A stretch of DNA of 36,094 bases from a virus: positions 1 through 36,094 of the IMG/VR virus record IMGVR_UViG_3300008108_000164. One strand, written 5' to 3'. The notes under the pieces are model-generated. The model was given only the letters and a program-made list of their open reading frames with translations. It did no database searches and was not told the origin of the DNA. Positions 21,831 through 30,151 of the stretch are shown piece after piece; positions within the stretch are counted from its first letter, which is position 1; every line of letters begins with the position of its first letter. A program made the translations under genes and the position numbers.

Positions 21831-22454
21831 ATGACAGTCACGCCAAATGCTTCCGGTGGGAGCGATGAGACTAGCGTCGGTGATGCTACTCAGAGAAAAG
21901 ACGTTGTTGCCTACGAAACACATCAAAGACTTTTATCTGAAAAGAAAAAAGAAGCTGAACGCGCTGCAGCTGCTGAAAAGAAGCTAGAAGAGTTTGAGGC
22001 AAAAGAGCGTCAACGTGAAAACGAAGAACTCGAACGTCAAAAGAACTACGAGCAGCTACTTAAGAATCGAGAGCAAGAACTAAAAGACGCTCAAGATAAA
22101 TTAAGTAAGGTCGATTCTGAACGTGTATTTGCTAGGAAAATAGACTCTTTTTTAAAAACACTTGGTGGCGATTTACCGGAACATTACTGGACTTTGATAC
22201 CGCTTGATTCTATCGCTCTTGACCCAACGACCAAGGCTGTAGATGAAATGACGGTAGCAAAAGCAGTTGAGGATTATAGGAAGATGTACCCAGAGACGAT
22301 TAAAGTCCCTGGCCAAATGCCTAATATGCCAAACGCTGCACCACAAGGTAACCCGAATTCTAAAATGGATTATGAAACGTGGAAGGCTTTAAAGTACAAC
22401 GACCCAGCTAAATGGGCTGCTGTAAAAGAAGGCCGGGTACAAATACCAAAATAA
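21831..22454 (+). CDS. Scaffolding protein
   Basis: The 207-residue protein has AAGGGAGAA upstream. Residues 30-100 are a highly charged coiled coil (SEKKKEAERAAAAEKKLEEF ... EQLLKNREQELKDAQDKLSK), followed by a middle region (IDSFLKTLGGDLPEHYW) and a C-terminal short domain (MDYETWKALKYNDPAKWAAV). The coiled coil and position directly upstream of the major capsid gene are typical of scaffolds that guide capsid assembly and then leave the head. No protease gene was found in this module. Confidence 0.8.
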   Translation: MTVTPNASGGSDETSVGDATQRKDVVAYETHQRLLSEKKKEAERAAAAEKKLEEFEAKERQRENEELERQKNYEQLLKNREQELKDAQDKLSKVDSERVFARKIDSFLKTLGGDLPEHYWTLIPLDSIALDPTTKAVDEMTVAKAVEDYRKMYPETIKVPGQMPNMPNAAPQGNPNSKMDYETWKALKYNDPAKWAAVKEGRVQIPK

Positions 22455-22469
22455 TTTTTAGGAGAAGTT

Positions 22470-23360
22470 ATGAGTGCAACTTTACTGGCAGATGTTCAGA
22501 ATCAGGTTCAAGCTTTCTGGTCACCAGCGTTTATGGACCAATTGAAAGAAAACACTTTGCTCGCTTCTTTGGTAAACAAATCTTACCAAGGCGAAATCAG
22601 AGCGCAAGGCGACCGCGTAAGAGTTAGCCAAGTCAACCGCCCAACCGCACAGCGTAAATCTGTAGGTTCTGGACATGAGACTTTCACAACTTCTACCCTT
22701 TCTACTAGCTATGTCGATATCGTAGCTGACCAAGTTATCTCTGCTGGTTACGAGTTTGACGACCTTATTGCACTCAAATCTCAAATTGGCGCGCAAGATT
22801 CTAAAATCCGCCAGGGTTTAATGGAAGCTGTTGAGCTTGAGCTTAACAAGTATCTTTACAGCCTAGTTCTTCCTTCATTTTCTGCACCTGCACACCGTGT
22901 TTCTGGCGTTACAGACTTCAACGCATCTGCTTTGAATAACGCTCGTAAACTTGCTGCACAAGCTAAATGGGCAAAAGCTGGCGGCTGGTGGTTGCTTGCA
23001 GACCCAAGCTATACAACTGACCTTCTTAACGCTCAGACTTTGACTTCTAGTGATTACGTTGGCGCAGAATCTCCAGTTGTCGGCGGCCAGATGGCTCGTC
23101 AGCGTTTTGGTTTTAACATCCTAGAAGACAATTCACTTTCTTCTACTGTTAAGCCAAGCTTCGTAACTGGTTCTGAAGATATCGGCCTTGCATTCCATCC
23201 AGACTTTTTGCACCTTGTTATGCAGACAATGCCTGAAATCAAAGTATCTGATTTGCATTCTAATAAGCAATTCGGTTACGTTATTTCGGTTCGTCTAGTA
23301 GTAGGCGCTAAGCAAGGCATCGACGGCGACAAAAAAGCAATCGTTATCTATAACAGCTAA
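22470..23360 (+). CDS. Major capsid protein (HK97-like fold)
   Basis: The 296-residue protein has TAGGAGAAG before the ATG. It starts MSATLLADVQNQVQAFWSPAF and continues with GDRVRVSQVNRPTAQR, ELELNKYLYSLVLPS, a P-domain/A-domain-like order (ARKLAAQAKWAKAGGWWLLADPS, DLLNAQ) and a terminal VISVRLVVGAKQGIDGDKKA. This order and its place after the scaffold are typical of the shell protein of tailed phages. Codon use is biased to a cleaner set than in neighbours, as for highly expressed genes. No maturation protease was identified. Confidence 0.88.
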   Translation: MSATLLADVQNQVQAFWSPAFMDQLKENTLLASLVNKSYQGEIRAQGDRVRVSQVNRPTAQRKSVGSGHETFTTSTLSTSYVDIVADQVISAGYEFDDLIALKSQIGAQDSKIRQGLMEAVELELNKYLYSLVLPSFSAPAHRVSGVTDFNASALNNARKLAAQAKWAKAGGWWLLADPSYTTDLLNAQTLTSSDYVGAESPVVGGQMARQRFGFNILEDNSLSSTVKPSFVTGSEDIGLAFHPDFLHLVMQTMPEIKVSDLHSNKQFGYVISVRLVVGAKQGIDGDKKAIVIYNS

Positions 23361-23369
23361 GGTTTACTC

Positions 23370-23579
23370 ATGGAATTTTTAGGGGATAGTCTAAGCGAGA
23401 ATTCTAAGATTGAATTTCTTACGGGAAATTCACCTGATGAATTACAAGCGCAATTAAAGCAAATAAAGTTGCCGTTTCGAATTGTAACTATATATGCAAT
23501 GGGTGGCGCTCATATTGCTTGGATTATCCCAACGAATCCTATTAAAAAAGTTTCTAAAACAAAGAATAAGGGAGAATGA
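23370..23579 (+). CDS. Small protein downstream of capsid gene
   Basis: The 69-residue protein starts nine bases after the capsid stop. Acidic N-terminus (MEFLGDSLSENSKIEFLTGN), a beta/helix unit (ELQAQLKQIKLPFRIVTIYAMGGAHIAWII) and a basic tail (KKVSKTKNKGE). It reads like a short alpha/beta domain. No family recognised; may be a head accessory by position. Confidence 0.5.
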   Translation: MEFLGDSLSENSKIEFLTGNSPDELQAQLKQIKLPFRIVTIYAMGGAHIAWIIPTNPIKKVSKTKNKGE

Positions 23580-23582
23580 GAC

Positions 23583-24011
23583 ATGGCAGTTTTAAAAGAT
23601 GCTAGTACTGAAGCACCAGGATTTGGAAATCAAGTTGAGTATGTTCGCTATACTTACGATTTCGCAGTAGACGGCGGAACAGCTACTTTCTACGATATCC
23701 TAACAGCTTCACAGCGTATGGTTATTGTAAGCGCTCACGCTACAGTTAAGACAACTTGTACTTCTGGCGGTTCAGCTACTGTTATTTGGGGCGTTACCGG
23801 CAACACTAACAGATTCATGAATACTACCCAAGGCGCAGTTGCAAACTTAACAGCTGGTTCAACCATTGTTCCAGTTGCTGTAGAAGGCACTCCAAATGTA
23901 TTGCCTACTCCATGTGTATTGTTTTCTGGCGATAAAGTTCTTATGACAATTGCTACAGCTGCTTTGACTGCTGGCAAAATTGAATTTGTAATCGGATTGA
24001 TGAAGCAATAA
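23583..24011 (+). CDS. Head decoration-like protein
   Basis: The 142-residue protein has GGGAG upstream and starts MAVLKDASTEAPGFGNQVEY. It is a small, beta-rich, Thr/Ala/Gly-rich protein (YDFAVDGGTATFYDILTASQ, VSAHATVKTTCTSGGSATVIW, AGKIEFVIGLMKQ), with few charges. Position after the capsid and followed by a strong terminator suits a highly expressed decoration protein that stabilises the shell. No decisive motif was seen. Confidence 0.55.
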   Translation: MAVLKDASTEAPGFGNQVEYVRYTYDFAVDGGTATFYDILTASQRMVIVSAHATVKTTCTSGGSATVIWGVTGNTNRFMNTTQGAVANLTAGSTIVPVAVEGTPNVLPTPCVLFSGDKVLMTIATAALTAGKIEFVIGLMKQ

Positions 24012-24026
24012 TAGTTATTTAGATAG

Positions 24027-24067
24027 AAGGTTGGCATTTGATCTATTGGTTATTTGCCAACCTTTTT
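24027..24067 (+). terminator. Rho-independent terminator after the head module
   Basis: AAGGTTGGCA ... TGCCAACCTT (24027-24036 with 24055-24064) is a perfect 10-pair stem with an 18-base loop, then TTTTT. It separates head genes from the adhesin genes. Confidence 0.9.
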
Positions 24068-24087
24068 AACTTTCATGAGGTTTTTAA

Positions 24088-24339
24088 ATGGCTCTTGACG
24101 AGAATATAAACACTCTTGAAAAATCTAAATTTATAGAAACTGATGAAGGAAAAACATCTGTTAGGGTTTCATTAGCCGGTGGTTTAGCTCCTGAATCTTA
24201 TGATGAAGTTCAAGTTACATATCCAACTGACTCAACTGAAGTTTATACGTTTAAATTGAATACAATTACAAAATCAGTTGTTACAGTTACCTATATTGAT
24301 TCAACAAAAGAAAATTTAGTTTCAGCAGTGAGGTCTTAA
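24088..24339 (+). CDS. Small protein of the adhesin module
   Basis: The 83-residue protein has GAGG upstream of the ATG. It begins acidic (MALDENINTLEKSKFIETDE) and then forms strands (TSVRVSLAGGLAPESYDEVQ, EVYTFKLNTITKSVVTVTY). The motif 'DxVxVTYP-VYTFK' resembles small phage virion attachments. The next gene starts directly after its stop. Function inferred from context only. Confidence 0.5.
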   Translation: MALDENINTLEKSKFIETDEGKTSVRVSLAGGLAPESYDEVQVTYPTDSTEVYTFKLNTITKSVVTVTYIDSTKENLVSAVRS

Positions 24340-24591
24340 ATGCCATTTAAATTTAATCCTCTTACTGGCTGCCTTGACTTGGTAAATACTTCTACTGGCG
24401 GTGGTGGCGGAGGAAGTCACAATAGTTTGACTGGACTTCAAGGCGGTACAACAGGCGAATATTATCACTTGACTTCTGCTCAATATACAAAAGTACAAAA
24501 CCTTGGAACTATTTCTTCAAAGAACATTACAATTAGCACAGATACTCCAAGTGGGGCTGGCAACACTGGCGATCTTTGGCTAAGGATTTAA
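24340..24591 (+). CDS. Short fibre-like adhesin head protein
   Basis: The 83-residue protein starts PFKFNPLTGCLDLVNTSTG, has a glycine linker (GGGGGGS), then HNSLTGLQGGTTGEYYHLTS and AQYTKVQNLG, and ends GNTGDLWLRI. Both motifs, 'PFxFNPLTGxLDLV' and 'GLQGGTxxEYYHLTSAQ', are well known from phage fibre and adhesin proteins. It may link a fibre to the virion or be a reduced fibre subunit. Confidence 0.65.
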   Translation: MPFKFNPLTGCLDLVNTSTGGGGGGSHNSLTGLQGGTTGEYYHLTSAQYTKVQNLGTISSKNITISTDTPSGAGNTGDLWLRI

Positions 24592-24595
24592 ACCT

Positions 24596-24790
24596 ATGAT
24601 TTACAGAATTATAGAGACTACAGACAGCCAACATCGTGGCGCAATTATATCTATCGAATCAAATCAAAAAACAATCATCATGCCTGATGGCGATATCATA
24701 AAGATCAATAGGATTAAGCAAATCTCAGACATTTATTATAAGCTAATTAGTTTCAATTATTTGGCAATCATGGAACTTGTGGGTGAGTAA
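24596..24790 (+). CDS. Small protein, unknown, upstream of the beta-helix adhesin
   Basis: The 64-residue protein (MIYRIIETTDSQHRGAIISI...) looks like a small beta domain with GDIIKINRIKQ in the middle. The end overlaps the adhesin start by one base (TAATG). It resembles short chaperone-like or structural ORFs between fibre genes. No family claimed. Confidence 0.45.
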   Translation: MIYRIIETTDSQHRGAIISIESNQKTIIMPDGDIIKINRIKQISDIYYKLISFNYLAIMELVGE

Positions 24791-27700
24791 TGGCTAATAT
24801 TACAGTTTTGACCTCAAGCAACTTCGATGATGCAGCAAACCTTGCCTTATTGAATGGCGAAAACATCACGATCAATTCCGGTGCAGTTCTTACCATTAAC
24901 TCTGATGTTCGGTGGGGACAGAATGCGGCTGTAATCGGTGACATTGACATAACGGAAGGCGAGTTAAATATAGACGCCAGGGAGACGTGGTGGGTTCCCT
25001 TCGACGCATCTAGCGGCAACGTCCCTTCGCTTGGGACACGCGGTACACCAGACGTAACGCGAAGCGCATCAAACGTTGGCGAATTTCTAGGCGTGTTCAC
25101 TGCCCTTGGTGTTGCACCCTCGACGGCTGGCGGCGCTATGCCCGCTAGTGGCTTTGTGAAGCTGCGAACTAAATCGACAACGCTGGCAGATAATGACGTT
25201 TTGACGTTTACCGGTGGCGCAACGATCACGATCAACTCGGCAACTGGCGGTCAACGTGGGTGGGTGCATTTCGTTGGCGAGGAAGGGACTAACAGCTCCA
25301 CCGGTAGGGCATTAGCTCCAACGCTTGGAAAGATTACAACTCGTGGAGACATGTTTCTACTTGGTACGGGATCAGGTTCATCTGGGCAAACCCTACAATA
25401 TTACGTTTCTGAATTTTGCCCTGCTATTCAAGTCGAAACAGCTAGTGGCAGTGGCGTATATGAGTGGTGGGGTTTATGCCCTGCGGCTGATTTCTCAGCT
25501 ACTAACATAGCAACCGATGACCGAGGCAGGTTCTTCACATGTTCCGCCGCTGGTTTGATTACATTCGGCGGTGCTACTTTTGGTAAACTTCCACCAAGCG
25601 GTGCAAGAATCCGTTGCCCAAACATCCACGTTAGTAGTTCAACGAGCGTAAATTGGAATGCCAACACATTAAATGCCACCACGCTTAACAGGTACTCATT
25701 TCAGTCTAGCGGAGGGATTCTTGATCTTGAGTACACAGCTTTTTGCGGGTCTTTTGGTGCTTCTGGGTCGTCATTGCTAAGTGCTAGATACTGTACAGGA
25801 ATTGAGTCGGCGTTCAATGAAGGCGGTAGCAGCGCACTAGTAGTAAACAATAAAGAGGTTTACTACGAACAATGTGCGGCTAGTCGATTGAGCGTCAACA
25901 GCTTGCATTTTGTAGCATCATATTGCCAGAAGATTACATTTAAGGATTGTTGCTCCTTTAGATCGAGCGGAGCGACTTCAGGTACTTACGGTTTTGGTGT
26001 CTCTTTTAGCGACCAGATATTAATAGAGAATCCGCTACTCATATCTAACGCGACGATTACCCCTTTTGACATCAGTTACTGCACAAATGTCACAATTACA
26101 AATCCGATACTTGTTGGTAATGCAGGCAGCACAACTGCCACGATCACAGGCACTAGTGCCATTAAAATTACAAATATAAAATTTGACGCGAAGACGTGCG
26201 CCGCCGCAACGGGAAATCAATTCCTTATAACTCTTACAAACTGTATCGATGTGCTCATTGACGGCGCATCTTATTGGCAATCAAATGTCCCGCCGACTTT
26301 TTACATTATAAACGCTGTTTCTCAGTCATCGAATGTTAGAATTAGGAATATTGGAAGCCGGGCCACTCCACTTGATATTACGGGGGGAAGACGTCTAGTA
26401 CAGGTACAAAACTGCAAGCGAATTTTCTTAAATCGGCTCTATCAAGCGGCTGGAAATCAAGGGGTTGATACGGCGTACAATGTAGGTAGCTGCGACGAGC
26501 TTTTTGTAAGCGATTGCGGCAACGCTAGCAACTACAGCGATCAAGCGGCTTTCCCTACTGGGTCAAATACTACATTTTACAAAAGATTAGCAGCGGGCGG
26601 CGGCAAGGCTTATACTTCTATCCCATCTGTTCCCAACACTGCCACACAGTTCCTAGCCTTCGGCACTCACTTTCAAGAGCAGGAAGTGTCCGCAACAGAA
26701 GTATGGCTAACCGTCAACTGCGGCACCGAAAAATCAGCAAGCGAGTTTTCAACCAACGCATACACTGATGACGTTGGCTCGATCAAACGCGACGGCAACA
26801 ACGGGCTTTTGCTTCGCGCCTTGAACGACCAAGTAACATGGACATGGAACTACTGGATTTTAGGGCTTACAGCCTTTGCAAACACTGCGCCGATCCTCAA
26901 CGGAACAAACACCGGCAACTTCACGCTCCAGTACGACCTTGATAAGGGCACCGGATTCAGCGGCACATTCAAAACATTGTCGGGCGCTAACCTGTCGGCG
27001 GAAACTGGCATATCGCCCGGTGGCGTCAAGGTCAGGATTCGGGCAATCTGCGCCACGGCCAACACGGCCAACCTTCTCAGGGCAATCAGCATCGTCGGAA
27101 CGACCTCGGCATCCGATGTCACGAACAACTACTATCCATACAATGAGCCGCCCGTCACATTATCTAGCATCCAATCTGGATCACTGGCGGCCATCTTTAG
27201 AAATAGTGACGGCAAGCTTCTGGACAGAAATCCAAGCACATCCCCAACGCTCTATCCAGCTTGGTACTCGGATGCGGCGGTAACACTCCGTGTCCGCAAA
27301 CCGGGATACACGGAATTCGAAGCACCTTTCACGTTGACCGAATCAGGCGCGGCCTTCCCTCTCGCTCAAGTCGATAACGCCATTTCCAACACTGATCCAG
27401 GGGCTTTGGGGATCACGGTAACAAACCACGGCGCAAGTCCTGTTACCTGGAACGGTAAGCAATATAGTATTACGATTACTGTTACTGACTCTTCGACTCC
27501 AGCCCAGATTGCGCAGTGGATTTCTTGGAATACCGCGCAAAATTCATACAGTTTAAATGCAAGTTTTCATAATATGGCTTGGCCATCTATGATTAGCGTT
27601 GCAGGTACATCATTTGAAACTCAAAGAGGTCAATTATTTGGGTCTGCCGGAACGACATTAAAAGGCGTTCGTATTGTAGACGGATCTGATAACGGTATTG

Positions 27701-28017
27701 CCGGATTTTCTCGTTTTCAAGCTGATGACGGCACATATTATCAGCCACCGGTTCTTGCCAATTTTGAGCTTACAAATTTAAAAAATAATACAGAGATTCG
27801 AATCTATAAAGTATCAGACATGAGTGAGCTTGCGGGACAAGAGAACGTAACTACAGGCACATTCAATTATGGCTATAGTTGGAGTTCAGATATTCCCATT
27901 ATAGTTAGCATTGTGAGTATTGGTTATCAAAACTTTCAATTGAGTTCTACGCTAACTTCAACAGGAACATCTATTCCAATAAGCCAAATTATTGACCGTC
28001 AATATCTAAACCCATAG
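24790..28017 (+). CDS. Large adhesin / tailspike-like protein with right-handed beta-helix
   Basis: The protein has 1075 residues. Residues ~25-120 are a capping region (NITINSGAVLTINSDVRW, GDIDITEGELNID). From ~240 to ~600 it shows repeated short strands with aligned turns and Asn/Cys rungs (CQKITFKDCCSF, QILIENPLLISNATITPFDI, CTNVTITNPILVGN, NVRIRNIGS, CKRIFLNRL), typical of pectate-lyase-type beta-helices. Later domains are beta sandwiches (TLRVRKPGYTEFEAPFTLTE; TEIRIYKVSDMSELAG). No unambiguous glycosidase site could be read. Bases ~24950-27440 are clearly GC-richer than both flanks, so most of the gene appears imported, while the C-terminus keeps the phage's own composition. A host-range determinant is likely. 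Confidence 0.75.
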   Translation: MANITVLTSSNFDDAANLALLNGENITINSGAVLTINSDVRWGQNAAVIGDIDITEGELNIDARETWWVPFDASSGNVPSLGTRGTPDVTRSASNVGEFLGVFTALGVAPSTAGGAMPASGFVKLRTKSTTLADNDVLTFTGGATITINSATGGQRGWVHFVGEEGTNSSTGRALAPTLGKITTRGDMFLLGTGSGSSGQTLQYYVSEFCPAIQVETASGSGVYEWWGLCPAADFSATNIATDDRGRFFTCSAAGLITFGGATFGKLPPSGARIRCPNIHVSSSTSVNWNANTLNATTLNRYSFQSSGGILDLEYTAFCGSFGASGSSLLSARYCTGIESAFNEGGSSALVVNNKEVYYEQCAASRLSVNSLHFVASYCQKITFKDCCSFRSSGATSGTYGFGVSFSDQILIENPLLISNATITPFDISYCTNVTITNPILVGNAGSTTATITGTSAIKITNIKFDAKTCAAATGNQFLITLTNCIDVLIDGASYWQSNVPPTFYIINAVSQSSNVRIRNIGSRATPLDITGGRRLVQVQNCKRIFLNRLYQAAGNQGVDTAYNVGSCDELFVSDCGNASNYSDQAAFPTGSNTTFYKRLAAGGGKAYTSIPSVPNTATQFLAFGTHFQEQEVSATEVWLTVNCGTEKSASEFSTNAYTDDVGSIKRDGNNGLLLRALNDQVTWTWNYWILGLTAFANTAPILNGTNTGNFTLQYDLDKGTGFSGTFKTLSGANLSAETGISPGGVKVRIRAICATANTANLLRAISIVGTTSASDVTNNYYPYNEPPVTLSSIQSGSLAAIFRNSDGKLLDRNPSTSPTLYPAWYSDAAVTLRVRKPGYTEFEAPFTLTESGAAFPLAQVDNAISNTDPGALGITVTNHGASPVTWNGKQYSITITVTDSSTPAQIAQWISWNTAQNSYSLNASFHNMAWPSMISVAGTSFETQRGQLFGSAGTTLKGVRIVDGSDNGIAGFSRFQADDGTYYQPPVLANFELTNLKNNTEIRIYKVSDMSELAGQENVTTGTFNYGYSWSSDIPIIVSIVSIGYQNFQLSSTLTSTGTSIPISQIIDRQYLNP

Positions 28018-28027
28018 GAGATATAGA

Positions 28028-29359
28028 ATGGCGCTTATTTTTGACCCGGATAATTTAAATGACGGCACCGAAATTGTCATAGATACGACGGCCAAGACTG
28101 TAAGACTTATCGTTACTGGCAATCTTTCAAACGATGGTGTTACGTTAAAGTGTGTTTATTCAAAGTTAAAAGAGCTTTGGAAATCTAATAGCACTTATGT
28201 GAAATTTGCTTTTCCAATGATTCCAATTACAGACGAGCAGTTTGAATTGGTTTCTGGTTGGGATTTTTTTAATGACACAACCAGATACTTAATAAGAAGC
28301 GGTGGCTGGGCTGTTAAAGATACTGCTGGTATTTCTCTGGAAGAGTGGGCTGGAATTATTTCACTTGGTAGCATAGGCGCAACTGACCAGCCATACTTTC
28401 AGCAAGCTTTGGGCGCATCTTCAACAAATATGCAGCTTCAAGGTCCGGTAAATCAGTCAGTAAAAATTTACGGAGATGCTACTCACGGGAATTTTGATTA
28501 TCGCGATTACATGAAAGTATTTGTACGCGAGTACCAAAAGTCCTATGCAAGTGCTGCTTTGACTGATATCGGCGTTACTGATATGACCTATCAAGCATAT
28601 CGTTTCCCGCTTGCCAACTCAGCTGATTTAAAAGTTACTAATAATGATACAACCGTTTCTGGCTACGGCGTCACCATTACATGGTATGCAGCAGCACAGC
28701 AAAGAAGCATTGGCGGAGTAAACCGCGATTTTCATGTAATTATCAACGGCAATAACAAGACAGCAGAACAGATTTATGAAGGCGTTCAGCGTTTACTTCG
28801 TCAGAATGCAGACATCGACAGTGGTGCTGGCACTAAAAATGGTAAGGTCACAAATGAACTTTTGCAGTTTGTTGGTGATACCTTAAAGACCAAGCTAGAT
28901 AGCACTGGCGGTACATATATAGATAACTTCCTGACAGCTGACATTAACCGTATTGTAATGGTTGATGACACAGGAACAGAAAGAACATTCCCATACACAG
29001 CTGTTTTAATTCTTCAGTTTGGCGATAACTTAAAAAACGACGCTGATGCAGTATACAGGGTATTCTATACAACAAATCCAGCCGGAAATTACGGTACAAC
29101 AAATGCATTATTGGTTAATAATGATGCTGGTTCTCCGATGTCTGGAACTGTTGGTGGAGTCTCTAGTGTGAGTCTTACTTTTGCTTATGACACAAACGTA
29201 CAAGGCGGAAGAACAGCGGGAACTGATGCTGCTATCACAGTTGTTGCCATAGGGTTATCAACTGGCCAATACGTAAAAGCTACTGGATTAATAACTAGAT
29301 CTGCGTCTAACTCAGTTTCATTAGTAGCAAGTCTTGAGCGTAACTACGAGAATCCATAA
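28028..29359 (+). CDS. Virion structural protein with SRWKDW-type domain (longer copy)
   Basis: The 443-residue protein begins LIFDPDNLNDGTEIVIDTTAKT, then YSKLKELWKSNSTYVKFAFPMI ... DFFNDTTRYLIRSGGWAVKD, a pattern shared with the next gene (YSRWKDWVATSSNAKFLQAF ... FFLTNGWKIRP). A longer C-terminal part contains two or more beta domains (FPYTAVLILQFGDNLKNDAD). Placed right after the adhesin with an 11-base gap, it is probably a connector or chaperone for the adhesin fibre. Two genes share the domain, suggesting duplication. Confidence 0.6.
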   Translation: MALIFDPDNLNDGTEIVIDTTAKTVRLIVTGNLSNDGVTLKCVYSKLKELWKSNSTYVKFAFPMIPITDEQFELVSGWDFFNDTTRYLIRSGGWAVKDTAGISLEEWAGIISLGSIGATDQPYFQQALGASSTNMQLQGPVNQSVKIYGDATHGNFDYRDYMKVFVREYQKSYASAALTDIGVTDMTYQAYRFPLANSADLKVTNNDTTVSGYGVTITWYAAAQQRSIGGVNRDFHVIINGNNKTAEQIYEGVQRLLRQNADIDSGAGTKNGKVTNELLQFVGDTLKTKLDSTGGTYIDNFLTADINRIVMVDDTGTERTFPYTAVLILQFGDNLKNDADAVYRVFYTTNPAGNYGTTNALLVNNDAGSPMSGTVGGVSSVSLTFAYDTNVQGGRTAGTDAAITVVAIGLSTGQYVKATGLITRSASNSVSLVASLERNYENP

Positions 29360-29374
29360 TTTACGGGTGAATTT

Positions 29375-29944
29375 GTGGCGATAACTTTCAATGGTCCTGC
29401 AAAATTAATAGAAGTAGGAGCTTCAGACACAACTCTGACAGCTACCTACATCTATTCACGATGGAAAGATTGGGTTGCTACTTCTTCAAATGCAAAATTT
29501 TTGCAGGCTTTTACTACTGTAGGCGGTGACCCACTCGGCGGAAGTGTATTTATTACTCCGTATTTCTTTTTAACAAATGGTTGGAAAATAAGGCCATATG
29601 CGCAAAATTATACGTTTACGATTGTAGAAAATTTGTTAACTGATGATAACAGTAGCCCATTTAATTTCCCTGGAGGCGGGTTTTCAATTGAAGTTGTTAG
29701 ACAATTTGCTTTGAAAACTGAAACAGTTGACGGCTCAGGTAATCCACTGGATACGGTACTAGAGAGTTCAATGACTGCGGCTCAAATGCTCAGGGTTATA
29801 TATGCATATGTAGCCAACCCGGCAACAGGTCTCAACAGCAATATTCAAACTATTTATAAATCAATAGATGGAACAAAAAACAGAATAGTTGGAACCGTTG
29901 ATACCGCTGGAGCTAGAACGATTACATCCACGGATGGGACGTAA
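29375..29944 (+). CDS. Virion structural protein with SRWKDW-type domain (shorter copy)
   Basis: A GTG start with GGGTGA upstream gives 189 residues. MAITFNGPAKLIEVGASDTT, YIYSRWKDWVATSSNAKFLQ, VGGDPL and FFLTNGWKIRPY form a widespread phage virion domain. The C-terminus (AAQMLRVIYAYVANPATGL, DGTKNRIVGTVDTAGARTIT) matches the usual end. It ends one base into the next gene (TAATG). A fibre base or adhesin accessory is inferred. Confidence 0.65.
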   Translation: MAITFNGPAKLIEVGASDTTLTATYIYSRWKDWVATSSNAKFLQAFTTVGGDPLGGSVFITPYFFLTNGWKIRPYAQNYTFTIVENLLTDDNSSPFNFPGGGFSIEVVRQFALKTETVDGSGNPLDTVLESSMTAAQMLRVIYAYVANPATGLNSNIQTIYKSIDGTKNRIVGTVDTAGARTITSTDGT

Positions 29945-30141
29945 TGGCGTGGCAGGGAAACAATTCAGGTAAATGGACTGGAAGTTGGCAAGGTACATCG
30001 TACCTAACTTTACTATATGCATATGCGGCTGGTAGTTGGTTTTTAGTTACACAAGCTTATGTGTATTCTGGTGGAGCATGGCAACTTGCAAAAGATGTAT
30101 GGGCTAATAAATCAGGTATTTGGAACAAAGTTTTAGGTTAA
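29944..30141 (+). CDS. Small Trp-rich fibre-associated protein
   Basis: The 65-residue protein is rich in Trp, Gly, Ser and Tyr and shows a repeated unit (GKWTGSWQG, AGSWFLVTQAYVYSGGAWQL, VWANKSGIWNKVLG). 'VYSGGAWQ' and 'VWxNKSGxW' are found at C-termini of phage fibres, where they likely bind sugars or mediate assembly. It starts by TAATG overlap with the upstream gene. Confidence 0.6.
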   Translation: MAWQGNNSGKWTGSWQGTSYLTLLYAYAAGSWFLVTQAYVYSGGAWQLAKDVWANKSGIWNKVLG

Positions 30142-30151
30142 AGGTAAAATA

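Noticed and set aside
24768-27540. Reverse-strand open frames within the adhesin gene
   Set aside because: They are shadows caused by the GC-rich sense gene; no ribosome sites or domain motifs.
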